The position numbers were made by a program, and so were the translations under genes. Positions 24,101 through 41,471 of a stretch of DNA of 64,000 nt are shown here, one piece after another. The stretch is taken from NCBI RefSeq assembly GCF_000499845.2, contig NC_023753.2:186001-250000 (forward strand). The letters run 5' to 3'. The notes beneath the pieces are model-generated. The model did no database searches. It worked only from the letters and a program-made list of their open reading frames with translations, and was not told where the DNA came from. The stretch comes from Phaseolus vulgaris. Taxonomy: Eukaryota > Streptophyta > Magnoliopsida > Fabales > Fabaceae. Positions within the stretch are counted from its first letter, which is position 1; each line of letters opens with the position of its first letter.

Positions 24101-25309
24101 TGACTCTTGATAGAAGTTCTCTGTGTTCTTCATCTGATACTCTTAGCTCCTTTCTAAGCTCTGTAATTAAACTTTCTTTTTCCTGAAGTACACAGGAACA
24201 ACAAAATCATTGTCAGTACTATCCAAAAAACACCATTGTAGAAAGACAGACCAATGAATTGAGACAAAAGTACCCAAGTGACTGCGTCGGATTGCGCTTT
24301 AAAAGCCCGCAGGACAGAGGTGTATGCTTCTTGCTCAATGTTATGGATTTGTGCTTCCATGTCATTGTGTATCCTAGGAAATGAACCAGAGCCCATGATT
24401 GCTGATCTTCCATTTCCAGTTACAGCAACATGATCTGGATAATGAAATCTATTTTTCCGTTGATGGGAAGGAGGAAGATCATCATCTGTTCCTGTTTCAT
24501 ATTATGAAAATTAATAAGCAAAATGTTCCTTCATGTCATTATTCATTACACAATTGAAATGTTCACTCGTATCATTCTCATATCTGAAAAAATTTATAGA
24601 TCATATCATTATCACCATGTCTGAATTCAACAGCACAACATTGTACTTGTACGTGTTTTTAAAAAATATTATTGTCCCGTCTCCTTCTCAGTTGAAATAA
24701 CTTTCTACAACATTTGGATAATACGAAAATTACTACATATGTGTTCGATTGAAGGATTTAAGATATACATAAATGACACAACATGTAAAAAAGTGAAGTG
24801 TGGAGATCACAATCAGTGCATAAGATGAAAACTAAGATTAGCATGAAGGTGGATAATTCCTACATTTCAACTTAACAATTCAAACTCAAAGATGAACTTT
24901 AATCCTAACTCAACCTCGTAAAACCAGTATATAAGATAAAGTTTACACGTATAAAGAATAAAATATCTTAATCTCTAGTCAAAGTTATTAACAGATATCA
25001 AAATTCTAATTCCCAAACTAAGCTCCAAACTCATTCTAGCCACTATCTATCCTACACCTTCTCCGATATAGCAAGCTGCAGTTATTCTGAATATTGAGTC
25101 AGATGAAAATAAAAAATTGCATATAAAGTTGCACCTTAAAAAACACAATGCTACAATACAACGTAAACAAAAACCCAGTAGATAAAGGTAGGATAGGGTT
25201 TGGTGACCACCTAGAAAAGACACAATCAGCACACTCCACCTAAAAAAACCCTAAAAAAAACAAAATTTTGAAATCACCCACCACTGCTATCGGAGAGATC
25301 AAATTCCAT
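21112..25309 (-). CDS. EMSY-like protein with ENT and Agenet (Tudor-like) domains
   Basis: Ten exons: 25282-25309, 24274-24491, 24073-24182, 23728-23965, 23410-23598, 23268-23336, 21903-22163, 21723-21791, 21570-21633 and 21112-21230. All phases agree and give 454 residues. An ENT domain covers about residues 54-120 ([19 protein letters not shown] ... [18 protein letters not shown]). A plant Agenet/Tudor-like domain covers about 231-292 ([22 protein letters not shown] ... [17 protein letters not shown]). A Gly/Arg-rich basic stretch follows, then a short helical segment ([23 protein letters not shown]). Arabidopsis EML1-EML4 are nuclear histone readers needed for downy-mildew immunity and seed development; this copy looks most like EML3/EML4. 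The last exon was found by reading past exon 9: without its splice the protein would end four residues later (GNN-stop). The first exon is only 28 bp. Confidence 0.88.
24880..25010 (-). repeat. Dispersed repeat family B, copy in EML intron 1
   Basis: The phrases 'aactttaatcctaactcaac', 'cctcgtaaaacc' and 'taaagtttacac' followed by 'tataaagaataaaatatc' match the minus-orientation copy at 3520-3600. It lies wholly inside the first intron of the EMSY-like gene. Confidence 0.5.
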
Positions 25310-26469
25310 ACCGAACCTCAAGCGTCAAAACCATAAAACCAACCAATCAACTTGTTCAAGCACGCGAGTTCCTCACTGTTGTTAACGATTGAAAAACAAA
25401 CAATTTTGAAAAAAACGCAGTTTAATTCGAACCCAGAAGCAGAAGATAATTTTGAATTCGAAACACAGAGACCAATCTACGCGATCAATCTCTTCCTTTT
25501 CACCTTTGATGTTTATGATTTTTTTTTTAATATTTGGGTAAATTTTTATTCGGGAACAATAGAAGTATTTCTGGCTTCACCAATGTTCTTCTCCTAATTA
25601 ACACTAATGTTAATTGTAATGATAATTAGTTAATACTAATGCTAATTGTATCAATGTAACATTCAAAATAATTATTATAATATAAGATCATGAACATTGT
25701 TATAGTGACAACAATAGCTGTAAATTATGATCATGATGATGGTTACTGATATTTGAAGATGATAATAAAAGTCATTAGCGAATAACAACGATAATTATTA
25801 CGATAATTAAATAAACATGGTTCTTTTTTTTTTTTACGAAAAAAGTAAATTAAATTCTTATATTTATGATAATAGAGTAATATTTTTATTATTCCAAACT
25901 CTTATGTGCCTAGATTCCTAAAATTATGATTGTTTTTTCACAAAATTATGGCATTTTTTTAAACAATTAAAAAACATAAATATAATTTTTTTTAAGAAAG
26001 AGTCGTAATAATTTACTCTTTTATTGATAATTATACGCAAATGAAGTAACCTAACGATTTTGTTTTTAAATATTTTTAGTGAATATTAATTAGGATGGAT
26101 GAATTGAATTAACTTTAACACAGTTTTGGGATTCAATTGGATAATTAACCTGCTTACTAAATAAATAATTGAAGTTGAGTTAAAATTTAATTCGTTAAGT
26201 AAATGAGCTTAATTTGAATTATTGATAGTTATGGTTGAATCAATTGGATTTATCGTCATGGAGTGATTTCAATGCTTCTCTAGAAACAATTGACGTGTGA
26301 TGTGACATTCATCAACAATATAATTAAAATATTTAAAATTATATCAGAGATTACAAATTAAAATACAAATAACTAAAATTACATATCTATGACATTAAAA
26401 TAATACAATCGGTATATTTAAATTTGAAGAGTAATTATTTCACAATATGAAAACCTAAAATCCTTCCTA

Positions 26470-27080
26470 CGAGGTTTTGACACGTTTCTTAAATGGTGTG
26501 TGTTTGTGTCGAATACATGTATCGGATATCGATACTCGTATAACACTCGTATGATATGTATCGGTGAAGTGTCAAATTCAAAATATATTTGTTGAATTTA
26601 TGACAATTCTAACACATTATTTTAAAAAAATATATTAATTTTTTAAAAATTTAAATTTATTGTATAAACTTTTATTGTGATATAAAAATACTTAACACAT
26701 CTTCTTGAATTAGTCATGAGAAAATCTATCTGTTAAAAAAAACTAAAATATACTTGTGCAAATTAGTTTTTACGATTAATTTATATAATTCATAATTATA
26801 TAATATATAGATTCGTATGTCCGTGTTTTATATTTTAGAAATTATACATATCTCTGTGTCCGTATCGTATTAGTATCAATTTATGTGATTCAACTTATAT
26901 TAATTTTTATGATCAATTTATATAATTCATAATTATATAATATATAGATTCGTATATCCATATTTTTGTGTTTTATATTTTAAAAATTATACGTATCTTT
27001 CTATCCGTATCATATCAGTGACCGTATAATTTATGCGGTTCAACTTATAAATAATGAACATATCCGTGTCAACGTGTGTG
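26470..27080 (+). repeat. Dispersed AT-rich repeat family A, copy with internal duplication
   Basis: The 5' edge has 'tgacacgtttcttaaatgg', 'atgtatcggatatcgatact' and 'atgtatcggtgaagtgtc'. The body contains 'atttaaatttattgtataaa'. The 3' part, running from 'atcaatttatataattcata' to 'cgtatc...gtgattcaactta', occurs two or three times in succession (near 26780, 26910 and 27005). It is therefore longer than the 16080 copy. Confidence 0.65.
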
Positions 27081-27318
27081 GTTGAACTTATAAATAATTG
27101 TCACAAAATTATTCACTCATTCTATGTTTTTATTTAACTTTTATTTATTTATTTTCCCTCTTTTATTTTATTAGTACGTGGACTCTTGCTGACAAATAGA
27201 ATAATTATTTTATTTATATGTAATAATATGTAAAAAAAAGAGGTTTGTGGTGTGTGATGGAGAAGAAAAAAAAAAACAGAAGAAGTGTTAATTTGAATTG
27301 AAAAAAGAGTTAGGATTT

Positions 27319-27324
27319 TGGGCT
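27319..27324 (+). promoter_or_regulatory. Site II-like element (TGGGCT) upstream of SelO
   Basis: TGGGCT matches the TGGGCY site II consensus bound by TCP factors. It lies about 47 bp before the SelO start codon. Such sites are frequent in nuclear genes for mitochondrial proteins. A single short match is weak evidence. Confidence 0.3.
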
Positions 27325-27370
27325 GGGCATTGACCCCAAATCACATCATATCATCAAACACTCATATCAT

Positions 27371-31625
<4,255 letters not shown>

Positions 31626-32339
31626 GTCCTCTGCATGCTGAGGTAGAGAATATTCCTGATACCAGATATAGGTGAAAACTGAAACTGAAAAGGATTTACA
31701 GAAAATGAAAACACAAACACTAGGAAATAAGAGGAAAAAAAAAGTAGTGTGTTTGTATTATAGATTTAGTCTTTTACATGGTTGTTTTTTTCTTCTCATA
31801 TTGTTTCCAAAAGACTGTCCCGAAGTATTGTATAACATGTACAATTCCATCACGATAGTAGCTGTTTCCAATGTAATAATTGGTGGAAGGGTTTGTTTGC
31901 GGGTTGGTTGTAATTTTAGTGTGAAAATTTGTTTGTAAAAGATGGAGAAAATAAGTGTTAAGGGAAACTAATTTTATTAAATGCATTGCGTTGGGATGAA
32001 ACTTTAACTTTATGAAAAATCACAGGATTCCGTATAGATGATGGAGCAAATGGGAGAAGAAACAAATACTACGATATGACATTATGATTTAATATAAATT
32101 CACACCAACGTTGTTACATTGTTCATAATCTGAAATGGTTAAGAAGCAACTTACGAGAATAATTCAAATTAAGAAATACAAACGAAATGATAATTTTCAT
32201 CTTGAAGAATGATTTAATGTTTTAAAATTGGGTAGATATAATTTATAAAGATTTATGCGTCAGAAAGTATGTAGTATGTTTTTTATGGTTATTTAAAAGG
32301 ATCTGTTCTTTATTTATTTTTGTAATCATGATGGAGATT

Positions 32340-32480
32340 TTAAGTTTGTATTTTCAGAAAAAAACTAAAGTATTTTTTTTAAAATTGTGTTAAAATTATC
32401 AAAAATACAATAAATATGTTTTTGAATTCTACGCTTCACCCATACGATATTCAATATATCATTTATCATTTAAGAGACGA
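32340..32480 (-). repeat. Dispersed AT-rich repeat family A, partial minus-strand copy
   Basis: 'taaaattgtgttaaaattat', 'caataaatatgtttttgaat' and 'cgcttcacccatacgata' match the end of the minus-strand copy at 4550-4660 and the reverse complement of 26530-26640. Only one end of the family is convincingly present. Confidence 0.45.
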
Positions 32481-33421
32481 GCATATAATATTATATATCT
32501 ATATATATATATTATATGTTCTAAAAGCTTCTTAAAATTACAAATCTATATAATCCACTAAATCATGTTTTAAAGCACATGTAATATATTAAAATTGAAA
32601 TTTGATCATTGTATTAGGATGAATATGCTTTTTAAGTTCTCAATTTATTAAGAACTGGTTTTTCATATAATTATATTTTCATATAATTCAGTTTATAAAT
32701 CTTTACTATTAATTTATATAATTTATAATTATATTAATAACTGATTTTAATTATAATTTGTGTATTGAAAGACTTTCATTTTATTGTATTTAAATTTGTT
32801 AAAAAACTTGAAATTAATATAATTTGCTTTAATTTTTATATCAAATACAAGTATTTTTATGAAAATTAATTCTATTTGAGTAAGATAAAATCAGAACAAG
32901 TGATAAAGTTTATTTTTCAAAGCAATTTAGAACAATTATATATAATATAATAATATAATAAGATTCATTGGGAATTGCTCGCTAATATTGTTTATATTTG
33001 TAATATTTACAACGAGTAAATGAACAAAATGAAGAAGAGTGGAATTATAAATTTAAAATATAAACTAATTTTTCAATGGTTAGTAGACTTTTCATCACCC
33101 CTAAGCATATAAAGTTTAATGGTCAAATAAATAAGAAAAAAAATGAAGAGAGTTTCATATAATTTTCTTAATTTTTTCTGTTTAGATTTTCTGTATAAGA
33201 CTAAAGTTTTTGATTGATTTTTTGTAATTTTTCCGTATTGAATTCTGAAATTTTATCAATAAATTTTTTATTTTTAGTTCTCTAAATAAATAAGAAAAAA
33301 ATATCAATTTAAATATCCTAAAGATTTTAAAATTAAATATTTAAATAGAAAGAAAAAAAAGTTTTTTTGGACACATTAATGGTAGAGGACGAACATTTTT
33401 TTTTGAGGAAAGATGAAACAA

Positions 33422-33427
33422 GGCCCA
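33422..33427 (-). promoter_or_regulatory. Site II element (TGGGCC on the minus strand) before the RGG gene
   Basis: GGCCCA/TGGGCC lies about 265 bp upstream of the start codon. A partial telo-box, TAGGGTTTT, follows at about 33515. This pairing is typical of plant genes for translation and RNA binding in growing tissue. The inference rests on short motifs only. Confidence 0.35.
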
Positions 33428-33692
33428 TGAAGCACTGAACGCTGCGTTTCATTACCTAATAAATTGGGTATTTGGGTTAGGGATGAGTCTCTTCTCTCGT
33501 TACCATTAGGGCGGCTAGGGTTTTACTTATCTATTTTTCCTCTGTTGTGTTCTGTTTTGTTTCTTAGTATACTCTTCTGTTGTGAGAAATTAACATGGAA
33601 GAATTGGTTTTGATGAGTTGAGATTGAGATTGAGATTGAGTTGGCATAACACATAATTTGGGTTCTGGATTGAAGAGGGATCGGTGACGAAA

Positions 33693-36600
33693 ATGGCAAG
33701 CATGAACCCTTTTGATTTGTTGGGTGATGATGCAGAGGACCCATCTCAGCAAATTGTGGCTGAGCAGCTCAAGGTTGTCACTGCTGCTCCCAAGAAACCT
33801 CAGGCTCAGCCCAACAAACCTGCTCAGCTTCCTACCAAGCCACCTCCTCCTTCTCAGGCTGGTCTGTTATCTTCCCTTTTTTCTTTCATTTTTGCATCGG
33901 AATGTGCAATCTAATGTGTTCTTTTGTGTTTTTCTTTCCGTTTGAAATGTTTGTGCATGCACTCCTTCAATTTGCATCTGTGATTTGATTTTCTTTCTGC
34001 AACTTCCGTTTTTTGTATTTGGTTACGGTATAAATAAAGTGGACACTAAGGGATGATAATCTCATTATGAAGATCGGTATCCTTGGACTCAGAGTAGTTG
34101 TTTCCAGACATAATATTTTGTTTTACCTTGGCTGAACCATATTGGTATATTGGTTTGGCTCCCAAGGGTTAACACCACCCACTAACTCTTCCTTATCTTG
34201 ACTCAGGTTTTGTTTCCAGCTATAAAAAATTTCTGCAATTAAGCTGTATTCCTTAAGCTTTTGATTTAACCGAGTTGAATGGTGTTGTGTGGTCATGTAA
34301 CCCACCCTACCTAGTGGGATAATTCTTTGTTGTTGTTGGCACATTGGGGCTTTGAAGTTCTTTTAATGGATGGAATATTTAGTTTTAGCTTATTCTTAAT
34401 ACCAATATTTCAATAGTTGACAAATTTAATTCAATACACATGGTTTCTTTTATGATCGTCCCTGAAGTTTTTTGTTTGTTTTTGTTATTGTCTGCTATCC
34501 TAATTCCTGAGTGCTCTCAGTTGATTTGTTGTTCATTCGTGTTTTTTATATTAATTTTCCTTCTCTTGTAATAGTGAGGGAGGCAAGAAGTGACTCTTCA
34601 CGTGGTGGGCGTGGTGGTGGACGTGGAATTGGACGTGGTCGGGGCCGCGGAGGTAGTGGTTTCAACAGAGAGTTCTCCAATGATGAGAATTCCTTTACTC
34701 CCAATGCTGGTCAAGGTGCTCTTGATGGAGAGAGTGGGAGGGCCTCAGAAAGGTCTGCCTATGGTGGGCCTCGTGGTCCTTATCGTGGTGGCCGTGGGGG
34801 ACGTGGAGGTTTTGGTGATGGGGAAGCTGGTGAAGATGGGCAACCACGGAGAGTCTATGAACGTCGCAGTGGGACTGGACGCGGGTAAATGTGATACTTG
34901 TAGCAGATTTCTGGGTTGTTAGATTGACTTTTGGCTCTTGTATTGATATAACTTGTTTTATATGCAGAAATGAGTTGAAACGTGAAGGTTATGGGAGAGG
35001 AAACTGGGGACTACAAACTGATGAGCTTGGCCAGTAAGGGCTTTTTTTTTTGAGATCCTACACTTTCATACTTCTATTGACAACCCTCTATACATGATTT
35101 GTGTTTAATACTATTTTGATGAATATTTATTGCTTGTTCCTTTTGCTTTTTTGAATTTTACTTAGGGCCACTGATGAAATAAATGAAACTGCTAAGAATT
35201 TTAGTGAAGTAAAGCCTTCAGGTGAGGATGATGTTGCAGCAGATGGAAACAAAGAGAATCCTGCTAATGAAGCTGAAGAAAAGGAGCCTGAGGATAAGGT
35301 GATTGTTCAATTTGGTTTCAAGTTCTCTGATTTTCTCTTCATCTGCTTCTGTATATCGTTAATGTTTTATTTTTAACATTATCTGTAGACAAGTTTATTT
35401 CAATTATAAATGACGTTTTATGAAATCGTCACTGCATGTGATCATGGATGTGAAGTGAGTTATAAGTTGTAGGAATGATAATCCAATCAAGTTTAGCTTT
35501 GACTTTAACCTATGGGTTCTCACTCATTGCTTAGAATGCGTTATTCTTCATTTGTTTTTGTACTACAGTTATTTATGTGCACATCTAAACTTTAATCATG
35601 GGTTTTGAAAATTCCTGTGATTATTCACTCGTTATTTATACTTCCTTTCACTTTGAAAATTTATATTTTTTCTTTCCAATTTTAGGTTACATCTTCTACT
35701 GTGTCTGGAAGGTGTCAATGTGTATTTTCCATTCTTTCGTTTCTTAACAATTTACTCTTTTATTTTTATGATTGTATGTGAAATTCCTTAATTAACGCTG
35801 GTTTGTTTAAGTTTTATAGCTGAATTGTATTTTTCCTTTTGGATAGGAAATGACTCTGGAGGAATATGAAAAAGTACTAGAAGAGAGAAGGAAGGCTTTG
35901 CAAGCACTTAAAACTGAGGAGAGAAAGGTAGATACTAAAGTTTTTGAATCCATGCAGCAGCTGTCAAACAAGAAAGACAACTTTGACATCTTTATTAAGC
36001 TGGTGAGGTTTTTGACTTTACGTTTCCATTATTTTAGTTTGTAATGTTCATATTTAATTTGTTGTATAGCTGATGATATCCTTGACACTTGTAATTTTTC
36101 TATTTTGAAGGGATCTGAGAAGGACAAGCGCAAAGAGACTCTTGAGAAGGAAGAAAAAGCCAAGAAGGTGTGACTTTGTTGCTTTTGTCTTATCTTTGCT
36201 GGTAAATTACGTTATTTCTGCATGGCTTAAATTGTTATTTATGGTCAAGGCTTGTATTTGTCTCTTGATTTTATTTTACCGTTTGTTGAATGTATTGTAT
36301 GGTTTACAGGTGGAAACCAAAGTTATCTTATTGCACCCTAAAAATTACTTTTATGAATGTATTTGTTTTTGTTGTTTTTGCTTCCATTTCATCCTTGTAT
36401 TGGTCTGTAATATTGGGAACCTTACATGTAATAAATTTCTTAATTACTTTTGAGTATTGTGCACATGACCATGAATTTCTTGTCTTTCACATCTAATACA
36501 TTTTGTTGACTTTTTCCCCATTTTGTTTATTGGATTTCATGCTACTAGTCTGTCAGCATCAACGAGTTTCTGAAGCCACCAGAGGGTGAAAGCTTCTATA

Positions 36601-36734
36601 GTGCCGGTGGGCGTGGCCGCGGACGCGGTCGTGGACGTGGTGCAAGAGGTGGTTTTGGTGGCTATGCAACTGCTAACGTTACCGCTCCATCAATTGAAGA
36701 TCCTGGGCAATTCCCTACTTTGGGTGTCAAGTGA
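33693..36734 (+). CDS. RGG-repeat RNA-binding protein (RGGA-like, HABP4/SERBP1 family)
   Basis: Seven exons: 33693-33861, 34575-34884, 34968-35033, 35166-35298, 35847-36002, 36111-36167 and 36549-36734. They join in phase to 358 residues, close to Arabidopsis RGGA. The N-terminus MASMNPFDLLGDDAEDP is the Stm1/HABP4 N-terminal motif. A Pro/Ala/Lys linker follows, then a dense RGG/GRGRG cluster in exon 2 that should bind RNA. A charged HABP4_PAI-RBP1 core (EMTLEEYEKVLEERRKALQAL ... VFESMQQLSNKK) lies in exon 5. A second GRGRGRGRGRGARGG patch lies in exon 7, and the end is PGQFPTLGVK. Relatives bind mRNA and ribosomes and affect salt and drought tolerance in Arabidopsis. The start is the first ATG; the frame is open upstream but without ATG. 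Confidence 0.93.
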
Positions 36735-37239
36735 GAATTTCAGTACTGTGCTGACATTTTTATGTACCTTGTCTCAATTTTGGTTCTCTGCTTTGAAGCA
36801 GGAAAAAGAACTATGGTAATTGGATTTCCTGTATGGGCAGGTTTTTTTATTTAATTTAACGTCTTAAAATGTAAATTTAGATTGTTTCTTTGTGCCCTTA
36901 TTTCCTTAGATAGACGAAACGCATCCTCAATTATGTTTTACTTTTAGTGTCATTTTGCATTCTGGCGTAGACAATGCTGGATCCCTCTCCTTTCCTCATA
37001 TTTTAGATTCAACACGCATGTTTTTCTTCAATCTTTTTTATTCGTATCAAGAACAACTCAAGATCCATGCCAAAAATATCTTTTGAGTTTCATCTATTAG
37101 TTAAGGTTCTCTGTTCAAAACCAGACAACACGGTGAGCGTTTAAAAGGATTTTGTTGTTTATCAATGGTTTAGTTGTCATCAGGGACTTGTTGTAACACA
37201 GGCTTGCTATAAAAAATTAAACATTCATATACACAAATC

Positions 37240-37342
37240 TTTATTATCAAGATTATATGTATTTTGTGTCCAAATTAGAAGTTCAGTTTCTTTATTTTCA
37301 AGATTATACGTATTTTGTGTCCAAATTAGAAGCTCAGTTTAT
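37240..37342. repeat. Two-copy 51-bp tandem duplication
   Basis: 'caagattatatgtattttgt' followed by 'gtccaaattagaagttcag' at 37248 is repeated at 37299 with two substitutions. It lies downstream of the RGG gene in non-coding DNA. Confidence 0.9.
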
Positions 37343-40300
37343 AGTATGAGAAGCTCTGTACTTGCATACTCTTATTTTCTGATGTGTCTTCGTTTGCTTT
37401 TATACTTTCCACTTTTGTACTGATAAAAAACTCTTTTGTGGCACTATTTTGAAAAGTGACACTGGCAGTGTCTGTTTCAGCTGGCCAAGTTTGTAATACT
37501 TCTATTGTATTTGTTTTCTTTGAAAAACATAATTGCTTATTTGATATGGTTTTTTTGAAAACATATTCTATTTCACTGGGACTTTTCATGCGTATTTTGT
37601 AATATGATTTTTTTTAGCAAGATTTTGGTATAAGTTTTCCACATTTACTAATTATTATTATGTTTATGTATATGTTTATTACATTATTCTTTTTACTTTA
37701 TAGTTTTCTCACTTATTTTCCATCTCTATTTATGTATATGTATAATAACCATTCAATTCTATATATGAGAAACTAAATTACATATACACACTTAAAACGT
37801 GTATATATATATATATCACTTTGTAATCATTATTTTTAAAAGTCATCAACGATGAATTGTGCTAATTAGTGTTAAAAGTTATACTCCTCGTGACTATTTA
37901 AGTCATAATATATATCATATTAGAAAAATGATATTAAATATAATGCAATTTATTATATTTAATTTAATTTGCGCTTGATAAATAATTTGAAGGCAACGAA
38001 ATGAAATTTACGTAGACCACACTAAAACGTAGGTTGACGTTATTACACATACACATGTGTTTCAATTTTATTAAAGAGACCAATTTCTTGTGCTTTTTAA
38101 ATTTGACGTGGTTCATAAAAAGAAAAATTATAATATTTACAATTTTATTTCAGAATAAAAATAGAATATTGAATAACATATAAGAAAGAATATCATGAAT
38201 TTATTATAGAGACTGAACTAGTTATGTCCAACAAAAACAAAAATAGTTGCAGTGAGAAAGAATGATGCAATAAATCTGAGTTCACACAATCATCGTTTGA
38301 TATTATTAACATCTTCTCCCAAACTTAACTATCTATACTCTATTATTAACATCTTAATATTTAACAGTATTTGATATGAGAGAAAGCTACTATTCCTCCA
38401 AATTCTGTGTTTATGTACTGCATTTTGCATGCATGCACCAACGCATAACGTAAGAAATAATGTTCCTATAGTACTATTCTACACTTCATATATTAATTAA
38501 ATTCATTTGTTTCTCCATGCAGGTAGGTAGCTGCTGAAAATAACACCACCTTCCTGCTTTCATGGACATGACCATTTCAGCCACCATTTTTGTCAGTTGC
38601 AATTAATGAAGAATTAGATTTGGGTTGTCTGGGTAGCTGTGGTAACTGAGTTACGGAAACATAGGAATATGAAGATTTTTAAAAGCGGCATGATCTAATC
38701 ATGTAAAAAAATTTACTATGGTATGATGTAAGGTATGGTCATGGGTAATTTTTAAAATCTGTAGATAAAATTTTTCGTATTCTAATTGATGTATCTGTCA
38801 GAATTTGATAAGTGATTTTTTTCAGGGTAGAATTTTATTTTAAAGGGATTTTTTCGATTGTCAGACATGTTATGTTTCTATTGGTGAAAAAAAATTTAGA
38901 GTTGTATAAAGGTTGAGACATGCCTAAAATATTTTTATTTTATTTTATTTTTTATAAAAAATGAGTGGAATTAATTGTAGAAGGAGATGAATTGAATGGT
39001 GAACTAATAATGATGACAAGCATTAACTTCTGAACAATAAAAGTGCTCTGAAACCAAAGACTGCTATTGTGTTTCTCTCTATCTTTGGGTTAATCTTCAC
39101 ACAATCATTTTCCACCTCAAACATAGTCATGCATTATTTTTATTTAAAAAAATTCTCTCATTATTTGTATTGTAAAATTATATATTTTTTTATATTAATT
39201 AACTTTGGGATAATCGAATTTGAGAATGTAAATCTTTCTTACTATATATATATGAAAGGGTGATATTTGGGAAATATCATTATTACACAATGTGATACTT
39301 GTTTTTTATTCAGAGTATTATGCATATGGTTGAATAAAAACTTCAATAATATTTTGTAAGTGAAGAAAATAATAAGGAAAAAAAGTATATAATAAACTTT
39401 TCCATAAACTAAAATTAATTCTCAAATTACTTGATTTTATGATTCACGTTGTTTATAAGATTTAGTATGTTATTTGAATGAAAATGTAATTAACTTAATA
39501 CGGTTAATTTCAGATTAAATATAAAATATTAAAAACTTAAAACTAGATTAATGTGTTTTCCCAACACTAATCGGATTAAATTTTAATTTTTCACGTTCTT
39601 CGCTTTTAAATTTGTTTCACCCTTAAATTGAAATACTCAAATCTATTCCTACTTTTTTTTATCATCTTTAATTGGAAAATAACAAAAATTTATTGTATAT
39701 AATATTTTAATCCTTACATTAAAAACAGTTATGGTTATTCAAAATTTGTATGGATATGTTTTATCGAAATATGTTAATGAATATTTTTGCTCTTAAACAA
39801 TTTTGAAAATTTAAATTACAAAATTTTATAAATTGCACATTCTATTTTCCAATAATATTGAAAAAAGGGATACCCATATGAATAATTATTCCTACTTTTA
39901 TAGAGGCCCCTTGTGGATGTGATTTATTTCTTTTAAAAGATTTGATGGGATCATCATTCCTTTTCTTCAGACCCTACTTAATATATAAATATGAATTAAA
40001 ATATATATTTGTTAGGATAATTTTTATTTTAGTCACATCACTTAACTTAGATTGATTATAACTCAAACAAAAGAAAATCTACTATATAAAGACTAGCTAA
40101 TTTTTACTATATAAAAAAATTGTAAAAACCATTTTTGAATAAAGCATATTATACCTAATATAAATTTTTATTTGTGACATATTTTTGTTATACATATTCA
40201 TTTAAGTTATGTCTGACATATCATTTTAATTAGTTTCTATTTTTTTAGTAGTTACTTGCAAACAAACATTTTTTATTAAATTGTAGTGCTTTTTAAAAGG

Positions 40301-41301
40301 GTTATTGAATGGAGAGTTTTAAGGCGATATTTTACACTTTTTTGAACTTTTATTTTTTTCTTCCTAATTGATTTAATTAAAATTGAAGTCTTTAAAAAAT
40401 AAAAGTATTTTCTAGTATTTAAAATACTTTTTTTTAATTAAGTTATTCATGTTTGATTTTGTTGTTTACTAGATTGACAAAATATTGATATTGTATTGTC
40501 ATTTTATTGTTGTCTTTATATTTTTTAATTGAATTTATATTATTTGATCTTGACATTAACTAGACTTTTACCATTATCTTGCATATATGTTTTGAGATGC
40601 TTATTTTTTAGTATTTAATTTAAAAAATGAAACAATATTATTTTTACTAAAAATAATTAGCATTTTTAATTTTATTTATTTAAATTTTTTATTATTCAAG
40701 TTTGTTGTATTATGTTTGAGATTAGAATGGATGATGTTATTGGTCAAAATTTCAATCTTTTATTTATGTATTTCTTGTTAAAAGTTGTTGAATACTACAA
40801 AATAGGTTAAGGTTATTCTTTCTCCCTTCTATTAAAATAATATTTTTTAAAATTAAAAAAAAAATCAAACGATAAAAATTGAATTAAAAAAATTAAATAT
40901 TTTAAACTTTCAATAAGACTTTTAATCCAAAGTTGATTAGAACTTAAAATTTATTTTTTATAAAGTGAGGTTATATATATTTTTTCCTTTTTCCTTTTAT
41001 AATTTTTTATTTATAGATAATTTTTGGAAGATGGAAATAAAAAGGTAAAATTTAAGAAGCTAAAAGTGTATGTGAAAAAGGTTTTACAAGAAGAGGTGTG
41101 ACTTGTAGCAGAGGATCAAAGCCGCAACACTGAAAAGTGAAACATAGCTGTGAAGCTATAACGTAAGACACTGTGTAATTACCGTGTCAGTGTGTAAGAA
41201 ACAGTGACAAAACTACAAACAAAAAAAATTAGTAGAACAAAAAATAACATAGAAACAGTGAAATACAATTAATGATGAATCATGTCAAAGCACTGAAACA
41301 T

Positions 41302-41308
41302 TATAAAA
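41302..41308 (+). promoter_or_regulatory. Candidate TATA box of the TGA bZIP gene
   Basis: TATAAAA is followed 35-60 bp downstream by a CT-rich stretch (41358-41397) typical of a plant transcription start and leader. Position and composition make it plausible; no direct evidence. Confidence 0.4.
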
Positions 41309-41444
41309 ATGGGAAAATGAAAAATCATTAGTTCTTAGAAGCACAACAAGAACCGATCCTTCTTCTCTCTCTAATCTACTTCTCTTCCTTTCACTTTAAT
41401 CCAACAATAATAATTATTCACCAAAAAAAACGTTCAACAGATAC

Positions 41445-41471
41445 CATCATCATTCATCATCATCATCATCA
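41445..41471. repeat. CAT trinucleotide microsatellite in the TGA leader
   Basis: A (CAT)n run with one interruption (CATTCAT). It lies just downstream of the probable transcription start, so length changes would alter the 5' leader. Confidence 0.9.

Larger units (their letters stand above)
25310..27370. other. Intergenic region between the divergent EML and SelO genes
   Basis: This 2-kb AT-rich spacer contains a large family A repeat (26470-27080). Its left part should hold the EML promoter and its right part the SelO promoter, with a site II-like TGGGCT at 27319-27324. No coding exon is supported. Confidence 0.6.
31626..33692. other. AT-rich intergenic region between SelO and the RGG gene
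   Basis: The first few hundred bases are the SelO 3' UTR. A partial family A repeat lies near 32340-32480. The last 280 bases contain promoter and 5' UTR of the RGG-box gene, including a site II element. No gene is supported. Confidence 0.6.
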
